Shown here: in pieces, positions 17,476-28,160 of the stretch
How the letters are laid out: every line of letters begins with the position of its first letter
Numbering within the stretch: position 1 is the stretch's first letter
Assembly (NCBI RefSeq): GCF_900167055.1
Contig: NZ_FUXP01000015.1
Span: 1-64,000 of the forward strand
Direction of reading: 5' to 3'
Length of the DNA: 64,000 nt
Source of the DNA: Lysobacter spongiicola DSM 21749
GTDB taxonomy: Bacteria; Pseudomonadota; Gammaproteobacteria; Xanthomonadales; Xanthomonadaceae
Position numbers and translations under genes: made by a program
The notes under the pieces: generated by a model
What the model was told of the DNA's origin: nothing
The model's input: the letters and a program-made list of their open reading frames with translations, nothing else
Database searches by the model: none

Positions 17476-18623
17476 CGGGTCACCTCATCGCGGCCGGTCG
17501 GTCGGGCCGCGCGGTCGTCGCGGTTGGAAGCGGGCGCCGTGCCGGACGGGCTGGAGTTGACCTCCGGTCCCAGCAACTGCGGGGTCAGCATCGGCGGGGT
17601 GATGTCGGATCCGGGGCCGGTCGCCGAACCACCGCTGCCGCCCTGCCCCGACATCGGCACGTAGATCAGCTGTCGCGAGTCGCCACCGACCACCTTGCGG
17701 TTGCCGGCCATCACCTGCTCGACGGTCTCCAGCCACAGGCGCTTGCGGGTCACCTCGGGCGCGTCCTGGTAGGCGTCGACCAGCATCGAGAAGCGGTCGG
17801 CGTCACCCTCGGCGCGCGAGACCACCGCGGCGTTGTAGCCCTCGGCGACGTTGCGGATGCGGGCGGCATGGCCGCGGGCCTCCGGCACCACCTGGGCGGC
17901 ATAGGCTTCGGCTTCGCTGATCAGGCGGTCCTTGTCCTGCTGGGCGCTGTTGACGTCGTCGAATGCCGGCTTCACTTCTTCCGGCGGACGCGCGTTGGGC
18001 AGGTTGAGCTCGGTCACGACCAGGCCTGTCCGGTACGCGTCCAGGGAGGCCTGCAGTTGCTCGCGCGCCGATACCGCCAGCGCGCCACGGGCACCCAGCA
18101 CGGTATCCAGGGTCGAGCGGCCGACCTGCTCGCGCACGGTGCTCAGCACGGCCTGGCCCAGCATGGCGTCTGCGTCGCGCGTCCCGAACAGGTACTGCTG
18201 CGGCTCGCCAACGCGGTACTGCACGTTGATCTCCACGCGGACGATGTTCTCGTCGCTGGTCAGCACCGGCACGGTGGTGCTGAAGGTCTTGATCGCGGTG
18301 GCGTTGACCTTGGTCACCCGCTCCAGCGGCCAGGGCAGCTTGAGGTGCGGACCCGGCTGCAGGACACGTGCGTACTGGCCGAAGCGCAGCACCACGCCGC
18401 GCTCCTGCTCGGTCACCAGTACGAAGGTGTTGAACACGAGCCAGAGCGCCACCACCAGCAGGACCCAACGGCCGATGTTCGGGCCGCCGCTGCCGCTGCC
18501 GCCAAACAGGCCGCGCAGCCGGTCGAGCACGTCTTCAAGGCCGCCATTGCCGGGGCGTCGCTGCCGCGGCGGGCGACCGTCGGGGCCGCCGGAGTTGCCG
18601 CTGCCAGGGGTATTCCAGGCCAT
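17472..18623 (-). CDS. hflK: HflK, FtsH protease modulator
   Basis: HflK (383 residues) is the larger SPFH partner of HflC. It begins MAWNTPGSGNSGG, the typical Gly/Asn-rich cytoplasmic segment, followed by a membrane helix (about 48-68), the SPFH domain with GVVLRFGQYARVLQPGPHLKLPWP and the long coiled-coil (about 220-300). The C-terminal tail is Gly/Ser/Pro-rich and ends with charged residues. It is coupled to hflC by a 4-nt overlap and lies 71 nt after hflX in the hfq-hflX-hflK-hflC order known from E. coli. Confidence 0.96.
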   Translation of the reverse strand: MAWNTPGSGNSGGPDGRPPRQRRPGNGGLEDVLDRLRGLFGGSGSGGPNIGRWVLLVVALWLVFNTFVLVTEQERGVVLRFGQYARVLQPGPHLKLPWPLERVTKVNATAIKTFSTTVPVLTSDENIVRVEINVQYRVGEPQQYLFGTRDADAMLGQAVLSTVREQVGRSTLDTVLGARGALAVSAREQLQASLDAYRTGLVVTELNLPNARPPEEVKPAFDDVNSAQQDKDRLISEAEAYAAQVVPEARGHAARIRNVAEGYNAAVVSRAEGDADRFSMLVDAYQDAPEVTRKRLWLETVEQVMAGNRKVVGGDSRQLIYVPMSGQGGSGGSATGPGSDITPPMLTPQLLGPEVNSSPSGTAPASNRDDRAARPTGRDEVTR

Positions 18624-18694
18624 GCCTGCTCCTACAAGGGTGGGTGACGCCTGTGCAGGCGATCGGTGATTCTAGGTCTGGGGGGCCGGTCGCC

Positions 18695-20008
18695 TCAAGC
18701 GAAGTGGTCGGCGTCGGGGTCGGGGTGCTGGTCGAGCAGGGGCTGCAGTGCGTCGCCATGGGGCTGGGCGTGCAGGCGCTGGGCATCGGCGCGGACCAGG
18801 TCGAGATCCATGGTCCAGCCGTCGTCGCTGGCGCTTTCGGCAACCACCGCGCCCAGTTCGTGCAGGCGGGCGCGCAGCCGGCCGGCATCGGGAGGCAGCG
18901 CCACGGTGCCTACCAGGTGCCGCAGGTCGAGCGCTTCGCCCAGGGCGGACCGGAGCAGGTCGAGCCCGCCGCCATCGCGCGCCGACAGCCAGACCCTGGG
19001 GTGCCCCTCCGCCGGCGTGTCCACGCGCGCAACGGCCCCTTCCACCAGGTCGATCTTGTTGTAGGCCAGCACCTGCGGGATGTCGCCGGCTCCGATTTCC
19101 GCCAGCACCTCGTCCACCTGCCGCATGCGCTCGTCACGCAGCGGATCGGCGGCATCGACGACGTGCAGAAGCAGGTCGGCCTCGCGCGCTTCGGACAGGG
19201 TCGACCGGAACGCGGCGACCAGCTCGTGTGGCAGGTCGCGCACGAAGCCCACCGTGTCGGCCAGCATCAACCCGCCGCCCGGCAGGTCCATGCGCCGCAC
19301 CGTGGGGTCCAGGGTGGCGAACAGCTGGTCGGCGGCGTAGGCCTCGGCGCCGGTCAGGATATTGAACAGCGTCGACTTGCCGGCGTTGGTATAGCCGACC
19401 AGCGCAACGCGCGGCATTTCGCTACGTACCCGGGCCCTGCGCATCTGCGTGCGCTGGACCTCCACCTTGTCCAGGCGCTTCTGCAACTGCTCCAGCCGCT
19501 TCTGCAACAGGCGCCGGTCGGTTTCCAGCTGGGTTTCACCCGGACCCCGGAGTCCGATCGAGCCGCCGCGCTGCCGCTCCAAGTGGGTCCAGCCACGGAC
19601 CAGCCGGGTCGACATGTGGCGCAGCTGCGCCAGCTCGACCTGCAGCTTGCCTTCGTGGCTGCGGGCCCGCTGGGCGAAGATGTCCAGGATCAGGCCGGTG
19701 CGATCCACCACGCGGCGCTCCAGGGCGCGCTCGAGGTTGCGCTCCTGGCCCGGCGTGAGGGGATGGTTGACCAGCACCAGGTCGGCACCGGTGGCGTCGG
19801 CCGCGGCCCTGACCTCTTCCAGTTTGCCGCTGCCGATGAGCATGGCGGCGTTGGGACGATCGATGCGTGCGGTCAGGGTCGCCACCACGCTGGCGCCGGC
19901 CGAACGCGCCAGCTCGGCGAACTCCTCGGCAAGCCCCTCGTCCGGCGGACCGCCGGCATGGGGCTGGATCAGCAGCGCGTTTTCGCCCTTGCGGGAACGT
20001 TCAAACAA
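18695..20008 (-). CDS. hflX: GTPase HflX
   Basis: HflX (437 residues) is a ribosome-associated GTPase that can split stalled or idle ribosomes. The N-terminal HflX domain shows HPLTPGQERNLERALERRV and DRTGLILDIFAQRARSHEGK; the glycine-rich GGSIGLRGPGETQLETDRR segment precedes the G domain. That domain has G1 GYTNAGKST, G3 DTVGFV and G4 NKID. The product begins MFERSRKGE, close to E. coli MFDRYD, and this requires a TTG start. Between hfq and hflK it keeps the conserved order. Confidence 0.96.
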   Translation of the reverse strand: MFERSRKGENALLIQPHAGGPPDEGLAEEFAELARSAGASVVATLTARIDRPNAAMLIGSGKLEEVRAAADATGADLVLVNHPLTPGQERNLERALERRVVDRTGLILDIFAQRARSHEGKLQVELAQLRHMSTRLVRGWTHLERQRGGSIGLRGPGETQLETDRRLLQKRLEQLQKRLDKVEVQRTQMRRARVRSEMPRVALVGYTNAGKSTLFNILTGAEAYAADQLFATLDPTVRRMDLPGGGLMLADTVGFVRDLPHELVAAFRSTLSEAREADLLLHVVDAADPLRDERMRQVDEVLAEIGAGDIPQVLAYNKIDLVEGAVARVDTPAEGHPRVWLSARDGGGLDLLRSALGEALDLRHLVGTVALPPDAGRLRARLHELGAVVAESASDDGWTMDLDLVRADAQRLHAQPHGDALQPLLDQHPDPDADHFA

Positions 20009-20103
20009 GGATGGCAGTCTCTGGAAACCGGATTGGCGTGGTCACCAGATGGATGCGGCCCGGGGAGAAAACAAGGCCCGGGACCGGGCAGGCGCACACG
20101 CGC

Positions 20104-20391
20104 CTACTCTTCCTCGCCGGCGCCATCGTCCTGCGTGTGGCCGGGACCTTCGCTGCCCTGGACATACCCGCCCCCCGGCCCGACGCGTACGTTCCGCGCC
20201 GGCACCACGGTGGAGATCGCGTGCTTGTAGACCATCTGGCTGACGGTGTTGCGCAGCAGGACCACGAACTGGTCGAACGATTCGATGGTGCCCTGCAACT
20301 TGATGCCGTTGACCAGGTACACGGACACCGGCACGCGCTCGCGCCGCAGCGCGTTCAGGAAAGGATCCTGCAAAGATTGCCCCTTGGACAT
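20104..20391 (-). CDS. hfq: RNA chaperone Hfq
   Basis: Hfq is a hexameric Sm-like protein that pairs small RNAs with mRNAs. Residues 1-65 are the Sm core with the proximal-face motif [19 protein letters not shown], the Sm1 part [21 protein letters not shown] and the Sm2 motif [10 protein letters not shown]. The tail (66-95) is Gly-rich and acidic, ending GAGEEE, the disordered C-terminus typical of the family. A strong ribosome site GGGGGAG lies directly before the ATG. It sits between miaA and hflX in the canonical order. Confidence 0.98.
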   Translation of the reverse strand: MSKGQSLQDPFLNALRRERVPVSVYLVNGIKLQGTIESFDQFVVLLRNTVSQMVYKHAISTVVPARNVRVGPGGGYVQGSEGPGHTQDDGAGEEE

Positions 20392-20571
20392 CGAACTCCC
20401 CCGGTTTTGATCTTCTAGTTATTGGGCGGCGCCCGCATGGGCGGGCCGCATCGTCGACAGTTGTCCCCACGGCGACGATGCGGCCGATGGTAGCGCAACT
20501 GGGGGCTGCGGTGCCTTCCGGAGCACTGCCAGGCGTGTGTACCCCACCGGGCTGTGACGGGGTCGGCGCTT

Positions 20572-21561
20572 TCAGTGGTCAGCGGCCGCCGGCGGCGCCG
20601 CAGGAGGCCCATTCAGGAACAGCGCCAGCGCGGTTTCCAGTTCCGGGCGCGCCCTCAGCGGATCGAACCAGCGCGCGTCCAGCTGGCCGCGCAGCCAGGT
20701 GAACTGCCGCTTGGCCAGTTGACGGGTGGCGAATATCGCGCGGTCGCGGAAGGTGGCCGGGTCGGTATGTCCCTCCAGGTGCTCCCATGCCTGGCGATAC
20801 CCCACCGCGCGCAGCGCCGGCAGCTCCAGCGGCGCCGGGTGCGCCTGCAGTTGCGGCAATTCGCGCAGGCGCCGCACCTCGTCGAGGAAGCCTGCCTCGA
20901 GCATGAGGTCGAACCGGCGTTCTATGCGCTCGTGCAGCGTGCTTCGCTCGCACGGCGCCAGGACCAGCTTGAGTACGCGGAACGGCGGGCGCGGCGGGCC
21001 GGGCCGGCGGCGCCATTCGGTCATGCTGCGTCCGGACAGGCGGAACACCTCCAACGCCCGCTGGATGCGCTGGGCATCGGTGGCGTGAATGCGGGCCGCC
21101 GCGACGGGGTCCACGTGAGCCAGCTCGGCATGCAGCGCCGCCCACCCCTTTGCTTCCGCTTCGACGGCCAGTTCCGCGCGCAGGCCGGCATCCGCCCGCG
21201 GCATGTCCGACAGGCCCTGCAGCAGTGCGTGGAAGTACAGGCCCGTCCCACCGGTCAGGATCGGCAACCGGCCGCGCGCCGCGATCGCCGCCATCGCCTC
21301 GCGCGCGTCGTTGGCGAACTCCGCAGCCGAGTACGGCTGCCACGGGTCGCGGATGTCGATCAGGTGGTGCGGAACGCTGTCCAGCTCGGCGCGGGAAGGT
21401 TTCGCCGCGCCGATGTCGAGTCCGCGATACACCAGGGCGGAGTCGACGCTGACGATCTCACCTCCGATCCGGGCGGCCCACTCCAGCGCCAGGGCGGTCT
21501 TGCCGGAGGCGGTCGGGCCCATCAGCGCGATGGCGAGCGGGCGCGAATCGTGTTGGTCCAT
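20572..21561 (-). CDS. miaA: tRNA dimethylallyltransferase MiaA
   Basis: MiaA transfers the dimethylallyl group from DMAPP to A37 of tRNAs that read UNN codons. The 329-residue protein has the P-loop [15 protein letters not shown] at about residue 11, [17 protein letters not shown] (DSxQVY motif, here with A for Q), [18 protein letters not shown] and the [13 protein letters not shown] substrate segment. The C-terminal arm has [15 protein letters not shown], the zinc-finger-less bacterial form. It precedes hfq on the same strand. DnaA-box-like sites lie 25 nt upstream of its start. Confidence 0.97.
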   Translation of the reverse strand: MDQHDSRPLAIALMGPTASGKTALALEWAARIGGEIVSVDSALVYRGLDIGAAKPSRAELDSVPHHLIDIRDPWQPYSAAEFANDAREAMAAIAARGRLPILTGGTGLYFHALLQGLSDMPRADAGLRAELAVEAEAKGWAALHAELAHVDPVAAARIHATDAQRIQRALEVFRLSGRSMTEWRRRPGPPRPPFRVLKLVLAPCERSTLHERIERRFDLMLEAGFLDEVRRLRELPQLQAHPAPLELPALRAVGYRQAWEHLEGHTDPATFRDRAIFATRQLAKRQFTWLRGQLDARWFDPLRARPELETALALFLNGPPAAPPAAADH

Positions 21562-21585
21562 GTCGCCCTCCCGAATCGTGTGGGG

Positions 21586-21632
21586 TTATTCACAAGCGCT
21601 GTGGACAAGCGCGGTGACCAAGCTGTGGACAA
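21586..21632. promoter_or_regulatory. Cluster of three DnaA-box-like 9-mers
   Basis: TTATTCACA (21586-21594, plus strand) fits the DnaA box consensus TTATNCACA. TTGTCCACA occurs twice on the minus strand (as TGTGGACAA at 21600-21608 and 21624-21632); this one-mismatch form is the preferred box in some high-GC bacteria. The two minus-strand copies are 24 nt apart. The cluster lies in the 113-nt gap between folP and miaA, 25-71 nt upstream of the miaA start, so DnaA could bind here and affect the miaA-hfq-hfl transcript. Confidence 0.5.
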
Positions 21633-21674
21633 GTGCCGCCGAAGCCCGCGCGGCGGGCCTGCCCATCACTCTGG

Positions 21675-22529
21675 TCAGTTTTTGCCCACCGCTGCCACGG
21701 CCGCCCACACCTTCAGCGCATCCACTGTCGCGCCGACGTCGTGGACACGCAGCAGCAGCACACCGCGCTGCGCCGCGATCAGGTGTGCCGCGACCGAGCC
21801 GTGCACGCGATCGGCGGGAACCTCGCGTCCGGTCAGGGCGCCGATGGTGCGCTTGCGTGACAGCCCTGCCATCACCGGCACCCCGAGCTCACGGAACCGC
21901 TCCAGCCGCGCAAGCAACGTCATGTTGTGCGTTCCGTTCTTGCCGAAACCGAAACCGGGGTCGACGACGAGGTTGCGCTTGGGGATTCCCGCCATTTCCG
22001 CCGCGAAGATGCGCTCGGCGAGGTAACGGTGCACCTCGGCCACCACGTCGTCGTAGCGCGGATCATCCTGCATCCCACCGGGCTCGTCGGCCATGTGCAT
22101 CAGGACCACCGGCACACCCAGCCCGGCGGCTGCGTCCAGCGCGCCTTCGGCCCGCAATGCGCGCACGTCGTTGAGCATGCCGGCACCGGCAGCAACGGCC
22201 GCGCGCATCACCTCCGGCTTGCTCGTGTCGACGCTGATCGGGACGCCTACTTCCCGCGCGAGCCGTTCGATCACCGGCACCACGCGACGCAGCTCCTCCT
22301 CGAGCGGCACCGGGGCCGCGCCTGGCCGGGTCGACTCGCCCCCGATATCTAGGATGTCGGCGCCCTCCTCCACCAGCCGCAGCGCATGGGCAACCGCTGC
22401 ATCCGCGCTCTCGTGCAGGCCTCCATCGGAGAACGAGTCCGGCGTGGTGTTGACGATGCCCATCACCCGCGGGCGGTCCAACACCAGGGGCCGCCCGTTG
22501 CAGTCGAGCGTGGGGGAAACATCGAACAT
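21675..22529 (-). CDS. folP: Dihydropteroate synthase
   Basis: FolP condenses the pterin pyrophosphate with p-aminobenzoate in folate synthesis and is the sulfonamide target. The 284-residue protein shows both signature regions: MGIVNTTPDSFSDGG near residue 24 and ILDIGGESTRPGA near 60. Later come SVDTSKPEVMRAAVAAGAGMLND, a pterin-binding FGKNGTHN loop and the GLSRKRTIG motif in loop 7. The start at 22529 follows the ftsH terminator. The miaA gene lies downstream on the same strand. Confidence 0.96.
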   Translation of the reverse strand: MFDVSPTLDCNGRPLVLDRPRVMGIVNTTPDSFSDGGLHESADAAVAHALRLVEEGADILDIGGESTRPGAAPVPLEEELRRVVPVIERLAREVGVPISVDTSKPEVMRAAVAAGAGMLNDVRALRAEGALDAAAGLGVPVVLMHMADEPGGMQDDPRYDDVVAEVHRYLAERIFAAEMAGIPKRNLVVDPGFGFGKNGTHNMTLLARLERFRELGVPVMAGLSRKRTIGALTGREVPADRVHGSVAAHLIAAQRGVLLLRVHDVGATVDALKVWAAVAAVGKN

Positions 22530-22543
22530 GGGAAGCGCACCAC

Positions 22544-22573
22544 GAAAAAAGGCCAGAGCGAACTCTGGCCTTT
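22544..22573 (-). terminator. Rho-independent terminator after ftsH
   Basis: On the minus strand AAAGGCCAGAG pairs with CTCTGGCCTTT around a TTCG loop and is followed directly by a run of T (six in all). It is 26 nt past the ftsH stop and 15 nt ahead of the folP start, which implies separate transcripts for rlmE-ftsH and folP. Confidence 0.9.
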
Positions 22574-22598
22574 CGAGGTCGGCGCGGCAAGCGGGCCG

Positions 22599-24518
<1,920 letters not shown>

Positions 24519-24627
24519 TTGATTCCTTGTGCGCGTCCGTTCGCGTGCAGGCCGCACGCCCTGTGCGGTTGTGTCGTTCCGGGACCCGCGAAGGCGGGAG
24601 ACGGGATTCGGGTTGGATGCGGGACCA

Positions 24628-25260
24628 TCATTTCATTTCCGCCCGCTTTCCCCGGGCCAGTGCGTAAACCTCGGGTGAACGCTTGCGCGACGCCTGCGGC
24701 TTGCGGATCGACACCTTCGCATAGCGACGGCGCAGCTCCCGTACGTAATCGTCGAACCCGACCCCCTGGAACAGCTTGATCAGGAAGTCGCCCTCGACCT
24801 TGAGGTGCCTGTCGGCGAAATCCATGGCCAGCTCCGAGAGGTACATCGCCCGGGGCATGTCCACGGCATCCACACCACTCTTATTGGGGGCCATGTCCGA
24901 CAGTACAAGGTCCACCGGCCGCCCGCCGAGGCTGGCCTCCAGACGTGATAGGACCTCATCCTCCCTGAAATCCCCATGAAGGAATTCCACGCCGGCCAGC
25001 GGCGGCATCTCCAGGATGTCCAGGGCGATGACCCGGCCGCTGCCGCCAAGTTCCTGCCGGACCCACTGGGACCAGCCCCCGGGGGCGGCGCCGAGGTCCA
25101 CCACCACCATGCCCGGCTTCAGCAGCCCGTCGCGCTCCACCAGCTCTTCCAGCTTGTAGGCGGCACGCGAGCGCAGCCCTTCGGCCCTCGCCTTCTTCAC
25201 GAACGGGTCCGAATGGTGCTCTTTGAGCCATCGCTGGCTGCTCTTGCTGCGGGTGGCCAT
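24628..25260 (-). CDS. rlmE: 23S rRNA 2'-O-methyltransferase RlmE (FtsJ/RrmJ)
   Basis: RlmE methylates U2552 of 23S rRNA in the 50S subunit, a late step in assembly. The 210-residue protein begins with [20 protein letters not shown], shows SAM-binding motif [14 protein letters not shown] near residue 55 and the [12 protein letters not shown] segment near 118. K39, D119, K159 and E194 equivalents ([22 protein letters not shown]) form the usual K-D-K-E tetrad. It lies 109 nt upstream of ftsH on the same strand, the order known in E. coli, and is divergent from yhbY. Confidence 0.96.
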   Translation of the reverse strand: MATRSKSSQRWLKEHHSDPFVKKARAEGLRSRAAYKLEELVERDGLLKPGMVVVDLGAAPGGWSQWVRQELGGSGRVIALDILEMPPLAGVEFLHGDFREDEVLSRLEASLGGRPVDLVLSDMAPNKSGVDAVDMPRAMYLSELAMDFADRHLKVEGDFLIKLFQGVGFDDYVRELRRRYAKVSIRKPQASRKRSPEVYALARGKRAEMK

Positions 25261-25331
25261 CAGGCGTGGCGGGCTCGGGAGCGGGGGCCGCCATGATAAC
25301 CTGCGAACCCTTCCTGCCCTGTCCCGTCCCC

Positions 25332-25637
25332 ATGCCCACTGCCCTCACCGCCGCCCAGACCCGCTTCCTGCGCGGCCAGGCCCATGACCTCAAGGCGATG
25401 CTGCAGGTGGGTGGCAAGGGGCTTACCGATCCGGTAGTCGCCGAGGTCGCACTGGCGCTGGAACACCACGAGCTGATCAAGGTGAAGGTAGCCGCGACCG
25501 ATCGCGAAGAGCGCGATGCGATGATCGCCGAGCTGGCCAGCCGGACCGGAGCGGCGCTGGTACAGCGCATCGGCCACACGGCGGTGCTGTACCGCGAGAG
25601 CACCGAGAAGCGCCAGATCGTCCTGCCCCGCGCCTGA
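25332..25637 (+). CDS. yhbY: YhbY-family ribosome-associated RNA-binding protein
   Basis: This 101-residue protein is a single CRS1-YhbY (CRM) RNA-binding domain. The sequence [47 protein letters not shown] matches the family, including the GxxG loop (GGKGLT). YhbY binds the large ribosomal subunit precursor in E. coli. The gene is transcribed away from rlmE, which is the conserved arrangement; the ATG at 25332 follows a C-rich leader with no strong ribosome site. Confidence 0.93.
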   Translation: MPTALTAAQTRFLRGQAHDLKAMLQVGGKGLTDPVVAEVALALEHHELIKVKVAATDREERDAMIAELASRTGAALVQRIGHTAVLYRESTEKRQIVLPRA

Positions 25638-25683
25638 CGCGGTCCAGGGAGCCGGCGTCGTCCATGCCTTCGAGTCTCCGGCC

Positions 25684-26064
25684 ATGCAACTGACCCTCGA
25701 AAAACCCGATTACGACTATTCGCTCCGGGCCGCCGATGGCTCCAGGGCGCTGGTCAACGACCGCACACTGACCCGCAGCTTCGTCCTTGCCCCGGACCAC
25801 CTGGGCGAGGACTGGCCGGTGCGGGACGCCCGGGGGATGACGCCGGCGGACCTTGCACCCGTGCTGGCGCTGGAGCCGGAACTGATCCTGCTCGGCAGCG
25901 GCGAGGGCATGGTGTTCCCGCCTGCTGCAGTCATGGGCGCCGGGCTCTCGCGCGGCATCGGCATCGAAGTGATGACCAATGCCGCGGCGGCGCGAACCTT
26001 CAACGTGCTGGCCGGTGAAGGCCGCAAGGTGGCAGCGGCGTTCATCCTGTCCGGAGCCGACTGA
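25684..26064 (+). CDS. Mth938-like (DUF498) domain protein
   Basis: A 126-residue single-domain protein of the Mth938/NDUFAF3 fold. It shows the family elements SRALVNDRTLTRSFVLAPDH, LELPLEPELILLGSGEG-like strand (here ALEPELILLGSGEGMVFPP), GIGIEVMTNAAAARTFNVL and a C-terminal KVAAAFIL strand. Family function is not settled in bacteria; the eukaryotic member helps complex I assembly. It is transcribed with yhbY (46 nt apart) and converges on nlpD with 15 nt between stops. Confidence 0.82.
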   Translation: MQLTLEKPDYDYSLRAADGSRALVNDRTLTRSFVLAPDHLGEDWPVRDARGMTPADLAPVLALEPELILLGSGEGMVFPPAAVMGAGLSRGIGIEVMTNAAAARTFNVLAGEGRKVAAAFILSGAD

Positions 26065-26079
26065 GCGACCCCGCTCCCG

Positions 26080-26820
26080 TCACCTCGCCGGCAGGTAGCC
26101 GAGCGGATCGACCGGCTTGCCGTTGTAGCGGATCTCGAAATGCAGCATGTCGCGCGAAGCGCCGGTGCGCCCCATTTCGGCGATCTGCTGGCCCGCCTTG
26201 ACCACCGCGCCCTCGTTGACCATCCGGTTGCGGTTGTGCCCGTACGCCGACAGCCACTGGTCGTTGTGCTTGATGATGATCAGCTCGCCGTACCCGACCA
26301 GGCCCGAGCCCGAGTACACCACGGTGCCATCGCCGGCCGCGCGGACCGGCGAACCGCCACTACCGGAGATGTCGATGCCCTGTTTGGTCGGCTCGCCCGC
26401 CTGGAACCGGCTCAGCAGTTGGCCATCCGCCGGCCAGCGCCAGGCGACGCCGCTCTTGAGCGGGGGCGCCGAGGGCGCCGGGGTGGCTGGCGTCGAGGGA
26501 CGCTGGGCGCCGGTCGATGGCTTTGCCCCGCCGGCAGGCGGCCTGGACGATGGCGTCCTGGCGACGGGCGCGCCGCCCGGGTAGAGCTTCAGGCGCTGCC
26601 CCGGATAGATGGTGTACGGGGGAGACAAGCCGTTCCACGCCGCCAGGTCCCGCACCGCGATGCGGTTGCCGGTGGCGATGCGGTAGAGGGTGTCGCCGCG
26701 TTTCACGACCGTCGTCACCCCGTGCTTCGGTGTTGAGCCGCCGTCGCGGATGACCGTGCTGGAACAGGCGGCCAGCAGCGCGATTGCGGCGGCTGCAATG
26801 ATCGTTCGGGCTGTACTCAT
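26080..26820 (-). CDS. nlpD: LysM/M23 lipoprotein, NlpD-like amidase activator
   Basis: The 246-residue lipoprotein has lipobox LLAACS (Cys19), a LysM domain at about 35-80 (VKRGDTLYRIATGNRIAVRDLAAWN), a Pro/Ala linker, then an M23 (LytM) domain at about 140-245. The M23 catalytic residues are missing. The first zinc motif HxGxD reads KQGID, and the final HxH reads MLH in MLHFEIR, as in E. coli NlpD. It is therefore expected to activate an amidase for septal peptidoglycan cleavage rather than cut peptidoglycan. It is last in the surE-pcm-yqaA-nlpD series; rpoS, its usual neighbour, is absent. Confidence 0.9.
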   Translation of the reverse strand: MSTARTIIAAAAIALLAACSSTVIRDGGSTPKHGVTTVVKRGDTLYRIATGNRIAVRDLAAWNGLSPPYTIYPGQRLKLYPGGAPVARTPSSRPPAGGAKPSTGAQRPSTPATPAPSAPPLKSGVAWRWPADGQLLSRFQAGEPTKQGIDISGSGGSPVRAAGDGTVVYSGSGLVGYGELIIIKHNDQWLSAYGHNRNRMVNEGAVVKAGQQIAEMGRTGASRDMLHFEIRYNGKPVDPLGYLPAR

Positions 26821-26863
26821 GCGCGTCTTCAAGATTCCTCCGGCTCGTATCGCGGCGCCCTGC

Positions 26864-27457
26864 TCACGCCGCGCCTCCACGTAGTTCCATCCAGGCCAGC
26901 GCGATCGCCACCAGCGCGGCCACGATCCAGCCGAGTGCTTCGATGTAGCGCCGCAGCAGGTGCTCGAAGCGTCGGCCGCCCCAGGCCACCAGCCCGGCCA
27001 CGAGGAAGAAGCGTGCCCCTCTTCCGATCAGCGAGCCGAGCAGGAACGGCAGGAACGCGATACCCGTTGCTCCGGACGCTATGGTGAACACTTTGTATGG
27101 AATGGGAGTGAACGCAGCTACAAAGACGATCCAGAACCCGTAGCGATTGAACAGCTCCTGGACGTGCTGGAAGGTGTCGTCCCAGCCGATCCTCACCATC
27201 CACGGCCATATCGCATCCAGCGCGACGCTGCCCAGCAGGTAGCCCAGCAGTCCGCCGAGGACGGAGCCGATGGTGCATAGCGCCGCCAGCCTGATCCAGC
27301 GCTGCGGACTGGCCAGCGCCATCGGCGCCAGCATCACGTCCACCGGGATCGGGAAGAACACCGACTCGGCGACGCTCATCCCGAACAGGTAGCGCGGGGC
27401 GTGGTGGTGCGCCGCCCACACCAGGCAGCGGTCGTAGATGGGTCCGAACAGCTTCAT
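26864..27457 (-). CDS. YqaA-family inner-membrane protein (VTT/DedA-related)
   Basis: This 197-residue protein has about four to five membrane helices and the VTT-type signatures FPIPVDVMLAPMALASPQR and AAFTPIPYKVFTIASGATGI, plus GSLIGRGARFFLVAGLV. Charged residues within these helices suggest proton-coupled function as in DedA proteins, but the substrate is unknown. The start at 27457 lies 25 nt after the pcm stop; nlpD follows. The position in surE-pcm-yqaA-nlpD is conserved in many gammaproteobacteria. Confidence 0.88.
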   Translation of the reverse strand: MKLFGPIYDRCLVWAAHHHAPRYLFGMSVAESVFFPIPVDVMLAPMALASPQRWIRLAALCTIGSVLGGLLGYLLGSVALDAIWPWMVRIGWDDTFQHVQELFNRYGFWIVFVAAFTPIPYKVFTIASGATGIAFLPFLLGSLIGRGARFFLVAGLVAWGGRRFEHLLRRYIEALGWIVAALVAIALAWMELRGGAA

Positions 27458-27482
27458 CGGGTCCTGCCCCGCCGCTCGGAAG

Positions 27483-28160
27483 TCAATCGATCATCCCCGA
27501 CAGCAGCGGAACGAACACCACCGGTCCCAGCATCTTCTGGGTCAGCGCGCCGTGCTCATCCTTCTCGAGCACGAGGAGCGACTGGGCGCTGGCCGAGCCG
27601 ACCGGAGCGATCAGCGTGCCGCCCGGTGCCAGTTGGCCGGTCAATTCATCGACCAGGGCCGGCGCCGCCGCAGTGACGATAATGGCATCGAAGGCCGCAT
27701 TCTCGGGCCAGCCGATGCGGCCGTCGTCATGCTTGCTCCGCACATTGAACCCGAGTTGCCTCAGCCGCTTGCGGGCGCTGCGCAGCAGGTCGCCGATGCG
27801 CTCTACGGTATGCACTTCCAGGCCCAGCGCCGCAAGGATCGCAGCCTGGTATCCGGAGCCGGTACCGACCTCCAACACTTTCGAGGGGTTGTTGCGCAGC
27901 AGTATCTCGGTCATGCGCGCCACGACCCACGGCTGCGAGATGGTCTGTCCGTGGCCGATGGGCAGGGCGGTGTCCTCGTAGGCGCGGGTGGCCAGGGCCT
28001 CGTCCACGAACAGATGGCGCGGCACGGTCCTGATCGCCTCCAGCACGCGCTCGTCCGCGATGCCATTGGCACGCAGGCGCTCGACCAGCCGGTCGCGCAC
28101 CCGTTGCGAGGTCATTCCCGAGCCGATAGCCTCGGACTTCAGCCGCATCCGCAGGCTCAT
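27483..28160 (-). CDS. pcm: Protein-L-isoaspartate O-methyltransferase
   Basis: Pcm repairs isoaspartyl residues in ageing proteins by methylating them with SAM. The 225-residue protein has the expected motifs: [33 protein letters not shown] at about 46-78, SAM loop [19 protein letters not shown] near 96 and post-loop [10 protein letters not shown] near 160. The ATG at 28160 overlaps the surE stop (ATGA), and its N-terminus begins [12 protein letters not shown]. SurE-Pcm coupling is typical. The first reading frame extends further upstream, but that part is only the antisense of surE. Confidence 0.95.
   Translation of the reverse strand: MSLRMRLKSEAIGSGMTSQRVRDRLVERLRANGIADERVLEAIRTVPRHLFVDEALATRAYEDTALPIGHGQTISQPWVVARMTEILLRNNPSKVLEVGTGSGYQAAILAALGLEVHTVERIGDLLRSARKRLRQLGFNVRSKHDDGRIGWPENAAFDAIIVTAAAPALVDELTGQLAPGGTLIAPVGSASAQSLLVLEKDEHGALTQKMLGPVVFVPLLSGMID

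Noticed and set aside
21586-21632. The DnaA-box cluster as a chromosomal origin.
   Set aside because: There are no dnaA, dnaN, gidA or parAB genes, no AT-rich unwinding region, and only three boxes. A regulatory or titration site is more likely.
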